From positions 1 to 30,676 of the forward strand of contig DXQT01000001.1 in the NCBI GenBank assembly GCA_019411365.1: a stretch of DNA of 30,676 nucleotides, given 5' to 3'. Positions 1 through 9,372 of the stretch are shown piece by piece. The position numbers were made by a program, and so were the translations under genes. Numbering within the stretch: position 1 is the first letter of the stretch; the number at the start of each line of letters is the position of its first letter. The DNA is from Roseburia sp. GTDB lineage: Bacteria; Bacillota_A; Clostridia; Lachnospirales; Lachnospiraceae. Below the pieces are notes generated by a model. It had not been told where the DNA came from, did no database searches, and saw only the letters and a program-made list of their open reading frames with translations.

Positions 1-13
1 CCATAACGCAAAA

Positions 14-53
14 AAGAGGACATCTTCTAAATTTCTTTAGAAAATGTCCTCTT
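14..53 (-). terminator. Rho-independent terminator of the lysS operon
   Basis: An arm of ten bases (AAGAGGACAT, 14-23) pairs perfectly with 44-53, and an inner TTCTAAA/TTTAGAA stem extends it across a single mismatch. On the minus strand the hairpin is followed by a short T-run (complement of 10-13). It lies 140 bases past the lysS stop, with no other gene between. Confidence 0.85.
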
Positions 54-192
54 AGCAGTTCATATTCGATTGAATCTTATTCTTTTCAGATTGTGTACTC
101 TTTCATACTGATGTAAATGACTATGCCAAAATACGTCTTTTAATGCGTCCTTTGACGTACTCAAATGCCTCAAACCCGCATAAACACTGGAT

Positions 193-1680
193 TTATTTAT
201 CCAAGCTCTTCATTGTCGGGAACAGTAAAACGTCGCGGATTGCTGCGCTGTCTGTGAGTAACATCACAAGACGGTCGATTCCGTATCCGATACCACCCGT
301 TGGCGGCATACCGATCTCCAATGCATTTAAGAAATCCTCGTCTGTGTGCTCTGCCTCATCGTCACCGGCTGCTGCATTTGCATCCTGTGCTGCGAAACGC
401 TCACGCTGGTCGACCGGATCGTTTAACTCGGAGTATGCGTTACACATTTCCCATGTATTGATGAAAAGCTCGAACCGCTCTACCTTGGTAGGATCGCTCG
501 GTTTCTTCTTGGTAAGCGGAGAAATCTCAATCGGATGATCCATGATAAAGGTCGGCTGGATCAGTTCTTTCTCACAGAACTCCTCGAAGAAGAGGTTGAT
601 GATATCACCTTTCTTGTGGCGTTCCTCGTATGCAATGTGATGCTCCTCAGCAAGTTTCTTTGCTGCTGCATCATCTGCTACGGTATCAAAGTCGATTCCG
701 GTATATTTTTTAATCGCATCGTTCATGGTCATGCGTGTAAATGGCTTGCCAAGGTCGATCTCAATGCCATTGTAGCTGATCTTTGTACTTCCGCAGACTT
801 TCTCTGCAAGATAACGGAACATGGACTCTGTTAGTTCCATCATGCCCTCATAGTCTGTGTATGCCTGATACAGCTCCATCAGTGTGAACTCCGGGTTATG
901 ACGGGTGTCAACACCCTCATTGCGGAATACACGGCCGATCTCGTATACACGCTCAAGTCCGCCGACGATCAGTCTCTTTAAGTATAATTCCAGAGAGATA
1001 CGCAGTTTTACATCCTCATTTAAGGCATTGTAATGAGTCTCAAACGGTCTTGCTGCTGCTCCACCTGCATTCGATACAAGCATCGGAGTCTCAACTTCCA
1101 TGAAATCACGGTCAGCTAAGAAGTTACGGATCTCTTTTAAGATTTTGGAACGTTTGATGAATACTTCCTTGCTCTCCTGATTCATGATCAGGTCGATATA
1201 TCTCTGGCGGTAACGCATATCTGTATCAGTCAGTCCGTGGAACTTCTCCGGAAGGATCTGTAATGATTTTGACAGCAGTGTCATCTCCTCAGCATGGATA
1301 GAGATCTCACCTGTTTTGGTACGAAAAGCGTATCCTTTTACGCCCCAGATATCACCGATATCGGATTTCTTGAAATCTTTGTAGATCTCCTCACCAATAT
1401 TGTCTCTTGCAACGTATACCTGGATACGTCCCTTTAAGTCCTGAATATTGCAGAATGATGCTTTTCCCATCACACGTTTGAACATCATACGGCCGGCAAT
1501 CGATACCTGCTTGCCCTCCATTGTTTCAAAATTGTCAATGATATCGGTTGAGTGACTTGTCACATCATATTTTGTGATGACAAACGGATCTTTTCCGTTT
1601 TCCTGCAGTTCATGCAGCTTGTCATAACGTACCTGAAGCAGCTGGTTTAAATCCTGCTGGTTATTGTTCTGCTCTGCCAT
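193..1680 (-). CDS. lysS: Lysine--tRNA ligase, class II
   Basis: Charges tRNA-Lys with lysine in the cytoplasm. The 495-residue length is normal for bacterial LysS. The N-terminal third is an OB-fold anticodon-binding domain (around [18 protein letters not shown], about 60-80). The catalytic domain carries class II motif 2 ([11 protein letters not shown] followed by DTRHNPEFT) and motif 3 near the C-terminus ([15 protein letters not shown]). The ATG follows GGAGG with about 6 bases spacing, so the start is secure. It is the last gene of the minus-strand housekeeping run, 58 bases after greA, and ends in front of the terminator at 14-53. No T-box or other leader was seen, so it probably depends on upstream promoters. 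Confidence 0.97.
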   Translation of the reverse strand: MAEQNNNQQDLNQLLQVRYDKLHELQENGKDPFVITKYDVTSHSTDIIDNFETMEGKQVSIAGRMMFKRVMGKASFCNIQDLKGRIQVYVARDNIGEEIYKDFKKSDIGDIWGVKGYAFRTKTGEISIHAEEMTLLSKSLQILPEKFHGLTDTDMRYRQRYIDLIMNQESKEVFIKRSKILKEIRNFLADRDFMEVETPMLVSNAGGAAARPFETHYNALNEDVKLRISLELYLKRLIVGGLERVYEIGRVFRNEGVDTRHNPEFTLMELYQAYTDYEGMMELTESMFRYLAEKVCGSTKISYNGIEIDLGKPFTRMTMNDAIKKYTGIDFDTVADDAAAKKLAEEHHIAYEERHKKGDIINLFFEEFCEKELIQPTFIMDHPIEISPLTKKKPSDPTKVERFELFINTWEMCNAYSELNDPVDQRERFAAQDANAAAGDDEAEHTDEDFLNALEIGMPPTGGIGYGIDRLVMLLTDSAAIRDVLLFPTMKSLDK

Positions 1681-1738
1681 GTTTATCCTCCACTTGTTTT
1701 ATTCCACGGACAGACATTCTGCCCTTGCGTCATATCTC

Positions 1739-2218
1739 TTAGTTTGCTCTGTGAATTGAAAGCACTTTGTATGAAAACTCACCTGCCGGTGTCTCGACAG
1801 TAACGGTATCACCTACCTGTTTGCCAAGCAGTGCCTTACCAACCGGCGACTCGTTTGAGATTTTACCTTTTAAGCTGTTTGCCTCGGTAGAACCAACAAT
1901 CTTATACTCTAATTCCTCATCAAATTCGCAGTCAAGGATCTTTACGCTGCATCCAATGCTTACTTTATCTAAGTCAGCCTCTTCCTCTACAACTACTTCT
2001 GCGTTCTTTAAGATTTTCTCAAGTTCTTCGATACGTGCCTCGATATCTCTCTGCTCATCCTTTGCAGCGTCGTACTCAGCATTCTCAGATAAGTCTCCCT
2101 GCTCTCTTGCCTCTTTGATCTTCTGTGAAACTTCTTTTCTTCTTACAACTTTTAAGTTCTCTAATTCGTCTTCCAGTTTCTTGAGTCCTTCATAAGTCAG
2201 AATGTTTTTCTTGTCCAT
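1739..2218 (-). CDS. greA: Transcription elongation factor GreA
   Basis: Binds the secondary channel of RNA polymerase and stimulates cleavage of backtracked transcripts. The 159 residues match GreA exactly. The N-terminal antiparallel coiled coil (1-75) contains the family hallmark [16 protein letters not shown] at about 41-56, whose acidic tip residues act in transcript cleavage. The C-terminal FKBP-like domain contains [18 protein letters not shown]. The ribosome binding site is AGAAGGG before the ATG. It sits between a conserved unknown gene and lysS on the same strand; the greA-lysS neighbourhood is common in Firmicutes. Confidence 0.96.
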   Translation of the reverse strand: MDKKNILTYEGLKKLEDELENLKVVRRKEVSQKIKEAREQGDLSENAEYDAAKDEQRDIEARIEELEKILKNAEVVVEEEADLDKVSIGCSVKILDCEFDEELEYKIVGSTEANSLKGKISNESPVGKALLGKQVGDTVTVETPAGEFSYKVLSIHRAN

Positions 2219-2290
2219 TGCATTTACCCTTCTTTATAATAATTATTGTTCGGTTCATGTATACGGCGGCACAATACTTTGCACCAGACG

Positions 2291-2830
2291 CTATGAACGA
2301 TAAAAAGCCTTCTCAAATCTGTCCTGCCACGGCGCCCCCGTCTTCTTTTTTGGTCTCTTAACAATCACAGTATTATAACCGATAGGCACTGCTATGTCAA
2401 GATTTTCAGCTGTTCGCCAGGCTCTTTTATGGATGGGGATATAATGTTTTCCCAGCGCAATCTGTTTTTCATAAAAGGCTCCATCCCACTCAAAATCAAA
2501 CAGGAAAATACTGCTGCATCCCACTGTTTTTTTTGCCAGTCCAAGGTGCTTTTTTGATACGATAAGCGAAACCAGTCCGTTCTTCTCATACATTGTTTCT
2601 ACAAATTCCCAAAAATATGCAGCCCGGTCCGTATAAATTGTAAGCGTGTTTACGTCATCCCCGATCTGCTCTAACACTTCAAGTGCGCCTGCCGGCTCAA
2701 ACATGCCCGCTCCCTCCTGCTCCTCATCGATCACCTCGACGACTGCACGCTCCGGCTTTATGCCTTTTGCCGCAAGAATCCCCTCGTACACAGGTTTAAA
2801 ATCACATAAAAACTCGTTGGAAAAAGACAT
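2291..2830 (-). CDS. Conserved hypothetical protein in the dusB-greA interval
   Basis: A 179-residue soluble protein with no signal peptide or membrane segment; I do not recognise a family. It is acidic in the first half (VIDEEQEGAG) and basic at the end (VKRPKKKTG). A central stretch, LTIYTDRAAYFWEFVETMYEKNG followed by LVSLIVSKK split by short links, has alternating strand/helix character. The ATG at 2830 is preceded by AGGGAGAAG, a good binding site. It lies 109 bases after dusB and 72 before greA on the same strand, so it is probably co-transcribed. That context hints at translation or transcription housekeeping, but no function can be assigned. Confidence 0.75.
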   Translation of the reverse strand: MSFSNEFLCDFKPVYEGILAAKGIKPERAVVEVIDEEQEGAGMFEPAGALEVLEQIGDDVNTLTIYTDRAAYFWEFVETMYEKNGLVSLIVSKKHLGLAKKTVGCSSIFLFDFEWDGAFYEKQIALGKHYIPIHKRAWRTAENLDIAVPIGYNTVIVKRPKKKTGAPWQDRFEKAFYRS

Positions 2831-2939
2831 CGCACTTCTCCCTGCAATATCCCTTTTTCCATCTTTATGATAGTATTTTCCGTTTCATTACTTTCCCCAT
2901 AACTTTCATTTTATAAAGTTTGGGCGTAAAAAAGGTGGT

Positions 2940-3932
2940 TCACAACTTATCGATCGGGAAATGGCAGACCTCCTGAAACAGTGCCTCCAGCTGCTCATAC
3001 GTCTCCACCTCATTGATCCTGCCGCGCAGCTTCGAAGAATTGCGGTAGCCGGACGTATACCACGCCGCGTGTTTCCTGATCTCACGGATCCCGGTGTATT
3101 CGCCTTTAAATTCAAGCTGCATGCGCGCATGCCTAAGAAGCATCTGCGTCACTTCCTCGAACGTCGGTTTCGGAAGTTCTTCACCCGTCTTAAAATAATG
3201 AAGGATCTGCGCAAAGATCCACGGATTTCCCTCCGCACCGCGTGCGATCATAAAGCCGTCACAGCCGGTCTGTTTCTGCATTGCGATCACGTCCGCCGCC
3301 GTTAAAATATCACCATTTCCGATCACGGGGATGGAAACTGCCTCTTTTACCTGTCTTATGATATCCCAGTCAGCCTTTCCCGAATAAAATTGTGACCTTG
3401 TCCTGCCGTGGACTGCCACTGCCGCAGCACCGGATTCCTGCGCAATGTGAGCCATCTCAACCGCATTGACATGTTCCTCGTCAAATCCTTTGCGGATCTT
3501 GACCGTAACCGGCTTTTTGATTGCACGGGCAGTCTTTTCAATGATCTCCCCGGCGAGCTTTGGATTTTTCATAAGCGCAGAACCGTCGCCGTTGTTGACC
3601 ACTTTCGGCACCGGGCAGCCCATGTTGATGTCTAAAATGTCAAATGGTCTGTCCTCGATCTGTTTTGCAATCTCACTCATGATATCCGGGTCAGAGCCAA
3701 ACAGCTGCAGCGACACCGGATTCTCGCGTTTGTCGATCGTCAAAAGTTCTTCTGTATTTCTGTTTTTATAAAGGATCGCCTTTGCGCTGACCATCTCCAT
3801 GCACAGCAGTCCCGCTCCCTGTTCCTTGCAAAGCAAACGAAATGGCAGGTCTGTCACGCCTGCCATCGGTGCTAATATCAGGTTATTTTCTAACGTTACA
3901 TTTCCAATCTGAAGTCGTCTGATTTCTCCCAT
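2940..3932 (-). CDS. dusB: tRNA-dihydrouridine synthase
   Basis: FMN- and NADPH-dependent enzyme that reduces uridines in the tRNA D-loop. The TIM-barrel start NLILAPMAGVTDLPFR (about 17-32), the catalytic-cysteine motif DINMGCPVPKVV (Cys106), VKIRKGFD and the phosphate-binding HGRTRSQFYSG and GNGDI motifs are all present. The frame is open to a GTG at 3956, but the ATG at 3932 has AGGA nine bases upstream and gives the usual N-terminus, so a 330-residue product is preferred. It follows coaX by 72 bases. The Bacillus-like dusB label is by family; the exact Dus subclass cannot be settled from sequence alone. Confidence 0.93.
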   Translation of the reverse strand: MGEIRRLQIGNVTLENNLILAPMAGVTDLPFRLLCKEQGAGLLCMEMVSAKAILYKNRNTEELLTIDKRENPVSLQLFGSDPDIMSEIAKQIEDRPFDILDINMGCPVPKVVNNGDGSALMKNPKLAGEIIEKTARAIKKPVTVKIRKGFDEEHVNAVEMAHIAQESGAAAVAVHGRTRSQFYSGKADWDIIRQVKEAVSIPVIGNGDILTAADVIAMQKQTGCDGFMIARGAEGNPWIFAQILHYFKTGEELPKPTFEEVTQMLLRHARMQLEFKGEYTGIREIRKHAAWYTSGYRNSSKLRGRINEVETYEQLEALFQEVCHFPIDKL

Positions 3933-4004
3933 GCCACCATTTCCTAAATAATTCACTCTCTTATACCCGATCCAGGCATCCTGAATCTCCCGGTCAGATA
4001 TCTC

Positions 4005-4796
4005 TTATTTCTTAATCTTACCTGATTTACGGTTCTGCTTCTTATAAATAAGGTTCATTCCCTTCAATGTCAGGTTCGGATCATACACATCGATCACATC
4101 TGTCTCATTTGCAATGATACGTCCCAATCCACCGGTTGCAACAACCTTGACCGGTCCCATGTCAGCCTCTTCGATCATATGTTTCACGATATATTCCGTC
4201 TGTCCGATCTGTCCATATACAAGACCTGCCTGCATACTTGAGATCGTTTCTTTTGCAAGAATGCTCTCCGGTTTGCGGATCTCGATCTCCGGCAGTTTTG
4301 CCGCATCTTCCCACAACGCTTTTGCAGAAATGCGGATTCCCGGTGCAGTTACCCCGGAAACAAATGCTCCGTTTTTATCGACCAGATCATAAGTAGTGGC
4401 AGTGCCAAAATCAAGTACCAGTACCGGTCCGCCATACAGCTCATATGCTGCTGCCGCATCCACGATACGGTCTGCACCGATCTGCCGCGGGTTCTCGGTT
4501 ACCACGCGGATTCCTGTTTTGGTACCCGGCTCCACAATGATTGGATTGATACCAAAATATTTGATGATCGCACCCTCTAAGGAATGCATAACATTTGGAA
4601 CAACAGAAGCTATGATTGCATCCTCGATGTCATCATGTCTGATCTTATTCTGCTCTAACAGATTTGACAAAAGCATTCCATACTCGTCCGAAGTACGCGG
4701 CATCTTCGTCGTGATACGAAAAGTTGCCATTACCTCATCCCCACGGAATACTCCTACAGTGATATTTGTATTTCCTACGTCAATCGTGATTACCAT
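4005..4796 (-). CDS. coaX: Type III pantothenate kinase
   Basis: First step of coenzyme A synthesis, phosphorylating pantothenate; an ASKHA-fold enzyme needing a monovalent cation. The N-terminal phosphate loop [13 protein letters not shown] (Asp6), the [17 protein letters not shown] motif, the [12 protein letters not shown] motif and the adenosine-binding [11 protein letters not shown] motif are all visible in a 263-residue protein, the normal length. An AGGTAGGAAAA binding site precedes the ATG. The neighbours birA (upstream) and dusB (downstream) are the usual Clostridia arrangement; in many Firmicutes coaX and birA are adjacent cofactor genes. Confidence 0.96.
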   Translation of the reverse strand: MVITIDVGNTNITVGVFRGDEVMATFRITTKMPRTSDEYGMLLSNLLEQNKIRHDDIEDAIIASVVPNVMHSLEGAIIKYFGINPIIVEPGTKTGIRVVTENPRQIGADRIVDAAAAYELYGGPVLVLDFGTATTYDLVDKNGAFVSGVTAPGIRISAKALWEDAAKLPEIEIRKPESILAKETISSMQAGLVYGQIGQTEYIVKHMIEEADMGPVKVVATGGLGRIIANETDVIDVYDPNLTLKGMNLIYKKQNRKSGKIKK

Positions 4797-4817
4797 CGTA
4801 TTTTCCTACCTTTTTCT

Positions 4818-5159
4818 TTACATTTCTGATTCGTCCACACCAATATATAACACTTTATAATACATCTCTAAAGCGCGAAGCAGTTCTTCTTTTGTGCGCT
4901 GCAGCTCACGTATTTTTAGTCCGCATCCGATCTCATCATACAAAAGATCATTCTCATCACTGGAAGTACGGAACTCTAAATTGCCTTCCTCATCAAAGAC
5001 GACCTGAAAAATACCACCGATATCCTCCGTGAAAAGGACACACATAATCTTTAATTCATCTTTGATCGAGTCCGGCAGTCCCTTAAAATCCTGATTCAGA
5101 TAAAATTTTTTATTGTAAGCGCTCGCTCCGCAGAGCACCACTTCTTCTCTCTCAGACAT
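4818..5159 (-). CDS. Small conserved protein, DUF6145-like
   Basis: A 113-residue soluble protein starting MSEREEVVLCGASAYNKKFY, with a predicted helix-rich C-terminus (IRELQRTKEELLRALEMYYKVLY). From memory it resembles the Lachnospiraceae family annotated DUF6145; the function is unknown. Its ATG lies inside the end of birA, overlapping by eight bases, so it is translationally coupled, and it is followed by coaX after 21 bases. The conserved position between birA and coaX suggests a role linked to cofactor metabolism or growth, which is inference only. No catalytic motif is evident. Confidence 0.8.
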   Translation of the reverse strand: MSEREEVVLCGASAYNKKFYLNQDFKGLPDSIKDELKIMCVLFTEDIGGIFQVVFDEEGNLEFRTSSDENDLLYDEIGCGLKIRELQRTKEELLRALEMYYKVLYIGVDESEM

Positions 5160-6129
5160 ATCCGTATACTCCTCTCACGGAAACTTCGCCGGAGGATACC
5201 AGTTTTCTGCCTTCCCAGGTATCCACGATCAGCTCACCATGCGGCGTGATTCCCATTGCTTTTGCCTCATAAGGTTCTTTGGGATCTAATACCCTGACCT
5301 GTTTTTGCATATTGATCAGATGTGCATTATATTCTTTGACCAGACCGCTTAAATCTTCGGTTTCTAAAAATATTTCATAATAACGTTCAAACTGTTCTAA
5401 CACTGCCTCGATCAGCTCTGCACGGTTCACATGCTGTCCGGTCTCCATCAGAATCGAGGTCGCCACCTGTTCAATTTCTTTTGGAAATGACTCATTCTGG
5501 ACGTTAATACCGATACCGATGACAACATGGTTGATATAATCTAACTGTGCGCTCATCTCCGTTAAGATTCCACAAACTTTTTTGCCGTTCATCACAATAT
5601 CGTTCGGCCATTTGATCTCTGCTTCCTGTCCAGTTTTCTCCGAGATGGCTTTCGATACTGCAAGCGCTGCTATGAGCGTCAGCATAGAAGCGCGATCCGG
5701 TGCAAAATCCGGTTTGAGCACCAGAGTCATAAATATCCCGACACCCGCCGGTGATTCAAATCCTCTTCCACGGCGGCCGCGGCCTGCTTCCTGTTTTTCC
5801 GCAACAACCAGCGTTCCAGTCGGATGTCCTTCCTCCGCAAGCTGTTTTGCCTTTGTGTTTGTGGAATCAATTGTATCAAAATAAAAAATTTCACGACCTG
5901 CCCACTTTGTTTTCCGGATGCTTTCCAGTTCTGCCGTATTCAGGCAGTCCGGTGTCGACACGATCTTGTATCCTTTATTCTGCACTGCCTCGATCACATA
6001 TCCAGCCTCTTTTAACTGCTTCACCGCTTTCCAGATTGCAGTGCGCGATACTCCAAAGTGCTCACACAGTTCCTGACCGGAAATATAATCATCGGCTTCC
6101 TTTAATGCCGCTAGTAGCTGTGTCCTCAT
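5152..6129 (-). CDS. birA: Biotin--[acetyl-CoA-carboxylase] ligase / biotin repressor
   Basis: Bifunctional BirA: activates biotin to biotinyl-AMP, attaches it to biotin carboxyl carrier proteins, and may repress biotin genes. Residues 1-56 form a winged helix (ISGQELCEHFGVSRTAIWKAV). The ligase domain has DSTNTKAKQLA, the biotinyl-AMP loop GRGRRGRGF (116-124), KWPNDI (173-178) and GIGINVQN. The C-terminal SH3-like domain follows. The ATG at 6129 has GGAGGAAACAG directly upstream; an 11-codon longer frame lacks such a site, so 325 residues are preferred. It overlaps the next gene by eight bases. No clear promoter lies in the 79 bases after argF. Confidence 0.95.
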   Translation of the reverse strand: MRTQLLAALKEADDYISGQELCEHFGVSRTAIWKAVKQLKEAGYVIEAVQNKGYKIVSTPDCLNTAELESIRKTKWAGREIFYFDTIDSTNTKAKQLAEEGHPTGTLVVAEKQEAGRGRRGRGFESPAGVGIFMTLVLKPDFAPDRASMLTLIAALAVSKAISEKTGQEAEIKWPNDIVMNGKKVCGILTEMSAQLDYINHVVIGIGINVQNESFPKEIEQVATSILMETGQHVNRAELIEAVLEQFERYYEIFLETEDLSGLVKEYNAHLINMQKQVRVLDPKEPYEAKAMGITPHGELIVDTWEGRKLVSSGEVSVRGVYGYV

Positions 6130-6208
6130 CTGTTTCCTCCAAAATATCCATACCCGGTACACTGTTCTTTGCTCATCTTACATTTGTGTGCCAGCACAAA
6201 TTTTCACA

Positions 6209-7198
6209 CTAATCTCCAAGCGTTGCAAGCATCACTGCCTTGATCGTATGCATACGATTTTCCGCCTCGTCAAATACGACAGACTGTCTGCCCTCAAATA
6301 CTTCATCCGTTACTTCCAACTCACTGTAACCGAATTTCTCATAAACTTCCTTGCCGATCCTGGTCTTTAAGTCGTGGAATGCCGGCAGACAGTGCATGAA
6401 AATGGCACCCTCTTTTGCATTTGCCATAGCTTCTTTATTTACCTGATATGGCATCAGATCGTGGAGACGCTCCTCCCAGATCTCATCCGGCTCACCCATG
6501 GATACCCAGACATCCGTATAAATAACATCTGCATCTTTTGTTCCTTCTTTGACATCCTCTGTCAGGGTAATAGAAGCGCCCGTTTCTTTTGCAACACCTT
6601 CGCAATACTCTACCAGTTTTGCATCCGGGAAGTATTTTTTACTCGTACATGCAACAAAATCCATGCCGAGTTTTGCGCAGGTCACCATCAGGGAATTACC
6701 CATATTATAACGTGCGTCGCCCATGTAAACCAGTCTCACACCTTTTAATCTGCCAAGGTGCTCACGGATCGTCAGCATATCTGCAAGCATCTGTGTCGGA
6801 TGAAACTCGTTGGTCAGGCCGTTCCATACCGGTACGCCTGCATATTTTGCAAGCTCCTCGACGATATCCTGTCCATATCCACGGTATTCAATACCATCAA
6901 ACATACGTCCTAACACACGGGCGGTATCCGGGATGCTCTCTTTTTTGCCGATCTGGGAACCTGACGGGTCAAGGTAAGTAACATGCATGCCGAGATCATG
7001 TGCTGCCACCTCAAAAGAGCAGCGTGTTCTGGTGCTTGTCTTTTCAAAGATAAGTGCAATATTTTTTCCGGTCAGGCTGTCATGCGGGATGCCCTGTTTT
7101 TTCTTCGCTTTCAGATCTGCCGCAAGGTCGATCATGTATGTAATCTCTTCCGGTGTAAAATCCATTAGTTTTAAAAAATTACGTCCTTTTAAGTTCAT
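6209..7198 (-). CDS. argF: Ornithine carbamoyltransferase
   Basis: Forms citrulline from ornithine and carbamoyl phosphate in arginine synthesis (or runs in reverse in the deiminase pathway). Diagnostic residues: carbamoyl-phosphate loop STRTR (55-59), HPTQ (133-136), the ornithine-specific DVWVSMGEP (229-237) and HCLPA (269-273). The 329-residue length is normal. No arcA or arcC lies nearby, so the anabolic name argF is used rather than arcB, with some doubt. AAGGAG and AAAGGAC precede the ATG. No arginine-repressor box was recognised. A perfect ten-base hairpin lies between this gene and the SPFH gene upstream. Confidence 0.95.
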   Translation of the reverse strand: MNLKGRNFLKLMDFTPEEITYMIDLAADLKAKKKQGIPHDSLTGKNIALIFEKTSTRTRCSFEVAAHDLGMHVTYLDPSGSQIGKKESIPDTARVLGRMFDGIEYRGYGQDIVEELAKYAGVPVWNGLTNEFHPTQMLADMLTIREHLGRLKGVRLVYMGDARYNMGNSLMVTCAKLGMDFVACTSKKYFPDAKLVEYCEGVAKETGASITLTEDVKEGTKDADVIYTDVWVSMGEPDEIWEERLHDLMPYQVNKEAMANAKEGAIFMHCLPAFHDLKTRIGKEVYEKFGYSELEVTDEVFEGRQSVVFDEAENRMHTIKAVMLATLGD

Positions 7199-7248
7199 GT
7201 CCTTTTCTCTCCTTTTGCATGGCTGCGCATATTTTCTTTTTATGCCAC

Positions 7249-7279
7249 AACGGATGGTACACCACGCGCACCATCCGTT
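7249..7279 (-). other. Inverted repeat between the SPFH gene and argF
   Basis: AACGGATGGT (7249-7258) is complementary to ACCATCCGTT (7270-7279), with an 11-base loop. On the minus strand no T-run follows, so it is a poor terminator for the SPFH gene. It could be an argF leader hairpin, an mRNA processing site or an operator. It does not match known arginine-repressor boxes. Confidence 0.6.
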
Positions 7280-7299
7280 CTGATAAATTTTTTCTGATT

Positions 7300-8232
7300 T
7301 TATTTATGATCTACTGCAATTTCCGTAACGGATTTTGCAAGACCTGCGATTCCCTGGATCTCAGATGGAATAATGATCTTGGTTGCTTTTCCATCTGCTG
7401 CTTTTGCAAATGCCTCTAAGCTCTTTAACTGGATCACATTCTGATCCGGTGCAGCTTCTTTGATCATGCGAAGTCCGTCTGCATTTGCCTGCTGAATCTT
7501 TAAAATAGCTTCTGCCTGACCTTCTGCCTCGCGGATCGTTGCCTCTTTCTTTGCCTCTGCACGTAAAATTGCTGCCTGTTTCTCTGCCTCTGCGTCAAGA
7601 ATTGCAGATTCTTTCTTACCTTCTGCAACGAGGACTGTTGATTTCTTTTCACCCTCTGCACGCAGGATCGCTTCACGTCGCTCACGCTCTGCCTTCATCT
7701 GTTTCTCCATCGCATCCTGGATCGCTGCAGGCGGGATGATATTCTTTAACTCAACACGGTTGACTTTGATTCCCCATGGATCAGTCGCAACATCTAAAGA
7801 AGATCTCATCTTCGTGTTGATTGTCTCTCTCGATGTCAGTGTCTCATCAAGTTCAAGATCACCAATGATGTTACGCAGTGTGGTTGCTGTCAGATTCTCG
7901 ATCGCCATGATCGGATTTTCCACTCCATATGCATAAAGTTTCGGATCTGTGATCTGGAAATATACAACGGTATCGATCTGCATTGTTACGTTATCTTTTG
8001 TGATAACCGGCTGTGGCGGGAAATCCACCACCTGCTCTTTTAATACAACTCTCTTTGCCACACGGTCGATAAACGGTGCTTTGAAATGAATACCTACAGA
8101 CCATGTTGCGAGATAACCTCCCAGACGTTCTACCACGCATGCAGTCGCCTGTGGAACGATCTTAACACAGGATACTGCGATCAGCAGTGCTACAATAATT
8201 AAAATAATCAGTGCTACAATTACTCCTGGCAT
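7300..8232 (-). CDS. SPFH/band-7 (stomatin-like, QmcA-type) membrane protein
   Basis: A membrane-anchored scaffold of the stomatin/prohibitin superfamily. One N-terminal transmembrane helix (about 4-24, [16 protein letters not shown]) is followed by the SPFH domain (about 25-195, with [20 protein letters not shown] and [15 protein letters not shown]) and then an Ala/Glu/Lys heptad coiled coil (about 195-260, repeating [15 protein letters not shown]). Family members oligomerise in membrane microdomains and modulate proteases. Such genes usually sit beside nfeD; here the only nfeD is about 6 kb away at 14073, which is unusual. It has its own promoter (8294-8322) and a GGGAGGAG binding site, 310 residues. 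Confidence 0.93.
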   Translation of the reverse strand: MPGVIVALIILIIVALLIAVSCVKIVPQATACVVERLGGYLATWSVGIHFKAPFIDRVAKRVVLKEQVVDFPPQPVITKDNVTMQIDTVVYFQITDPKLYAYGVENPIMAIENLTATTLRNIIGDLELDETLTSRETINTKMRSSLDVATDPWGIKVNRVELKNIIPPAAIQDAMEKQMKAERERREAILRAEGEKKSTVLVAEGKKESAILDAEAEKQAAILRAEAKKEATIREAEGQAEAILKIQQANADGLRMIKEAAPDQNVIQLKSLEAFAKAADGKATKIIIPSEIQGIAGLAKSVTEIAVDHK

Positions 8233-8293
8233 ATAAAACTCCTCCCTAATTCAATTTTAAATACAGTATACTATCTGTTTTGTGCCTTTATTC

Positions 8294-8322
8294 ATATTAC
8301 TATATTTACTTTGAGATTACAA
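8294..8322 (-). promoter_or_regulatory. Sigma-A-type promoter of the SPFH gene
   Basis: On the minus strand TTGTAA (8317-8322) and TAATAT (8294-8299) are separated by 17 bases. Predicted transcription start is near 8287, about 55 bases before the ATG at 8232. It probably also supplies argF and the genes beyond. Confidence 0.6.
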
Positions 8323-8331
8323 CTAATCTTT

Positions 8332-9297
8332 TCATATGCGGTTACCAGATATTTTTTTTCTTCTAAAATGCCTGATAAGCACGACAACGGTTCCCACCAG
8401 AAATGGAAATACAAATGTGCCAAAGCGGTACAAAAGCGATGCTGACCCCGCCATGCCCGTGCCGACGATTCCGGCAAAAAGTGTCGTGAACACAAACTCT
8501 GTAGAGCCAATTCCCGCCGGAGACGGAATCACCGCCGCAAGCATAACGGACAGTGACGTGATCGCAAGCACCTGCGACAGAGTCAATGCCGGATTTCCCT
8601 GAAATTGAACTCCCCGAAAAAGAAGATACGGGATTCCATACCAGAAACAGCATTTCAGCAGACAGAGCAAGATCACGCCTGTGGTAGTTTTTTTGTTTTT
8701 CAGTAAATGCTTCGAGGCATCCTCAAGCATCATGCACTGTCTTTTGATCTCCGCTTCCATTATTTCAAATCTTCCGTGGAATTTTTGATTTACGATATCC
8801 AGCAGCCGGAAGATCAGCCGGTGGAATTTCTTTGAACAGCAGAACAGGAACAGACCGATGGTGATCACAAGTGTGACCGCATATCCGCCTGCTAAAAGTC
8901 CCGCGTAATCTCCAAACCAGTTTCTCATAAATTCCCAGTTCATCACAAAAAGAATCGCGGAAAACAACGCTATGCTCATTTTATGGAGTGCATACTGTAT
9001 CATATACAGCCCAAATCCACCGCCGTATTCGATTCCCTGCTCCCCCAGATAAATGATCGCCGCGACACCGGAACCGCTCCCCAGTGTCGCCACCCGGTAA
9101 AAAGAGCATAAAAACGCATTCGTAATACCATTTTTACATGCAAAAGACGACCGATACTGCTTTGCGAGCACGGTCGTGATTATGCCTTCTATGATCTGAT
9201 ATACCGCTGCCATCAGACAAATGCCAATGACAACGGCTGGTGATGTTTTCGTAAGCTGTTCTAAAATCGGTCCTGCCGAATCACGGAAAGTATACAC
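8332..9297 (-). CDS. Flippase-like / LPG-synthase transmembrane family protein
   Basis: A polytopic membrane protein of the UPF0104/YbhN family (the transmembrane region of lysylphosphatidylglycerol synthase, without the synthase domain). Several hydrophobic helices are visible (for example VIGICLMAAVYQIIEGII and LLAGGYAVTLVITIGLFLF), plus the hallmark PSPAGIGSTEFVF near the C-terminus. Members act on lipid-linked substrates; the substrate here is unknown. The start is problematic: the conservative GTG at 9297 falls inside the expected first membrane helix. The frame stays open up to the radical SAM stop (9373-9375) with no ATG, GTG or TTG. An AAGGGG binding site just past that stop points to a non-standard start (ATT 9366 or ATC 9360). 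Translation is likely coupled to the radical SAM gene. Confidence 0.85.
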   Translation of the reverse strand: MYTFRDSAGPILEQLTKTSPAVVIGICLMAAVYQIIEGIITTVLAKQYRSSFACKNGITNAFLCSFYRVATLGSGSGVAAIIYLGEQGIEYGGGFGLYMIQYALHKMSIALFSAILFVMNWEFMRNWFGDYAGLLAGGYAVTLVITIGLFLFCCSKKFHRLIFRLLDIVNQKFHGRFEIMEAEIKRQCMMLEDASKHLLKNKKTTTGVILLCLLKCCFWYGIPYLLFRGVQFQGNPALTLSQVLAITSLSVMLAAVIPSPAGIGSTEFVFTTLFAGIVGTGMAGSASLLYRFGTFVFPFLVGTVVVLIRHFRRKKISGNRI

Positions 9298-9372
9298 GAT
9301 AATACCAATGACTGCCAGAACCAGTCCCCATTTTAAAAGCTGCTTTTGTATTTTACTGATAACAATCGCCCC

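Noticed and set aside
54..192. Possible small gene between lysS and its terminator
   Set aside because: Checked both strands: no start with a ribosome binding site; the plus-strand frame starting at 143 is the antisense of lysS.
4396..4860. 154-codon plus-strand ORF opposite coaX
   Set aside because: Ser/Ile-rich shadow of a clearly real gene, with no start signal.
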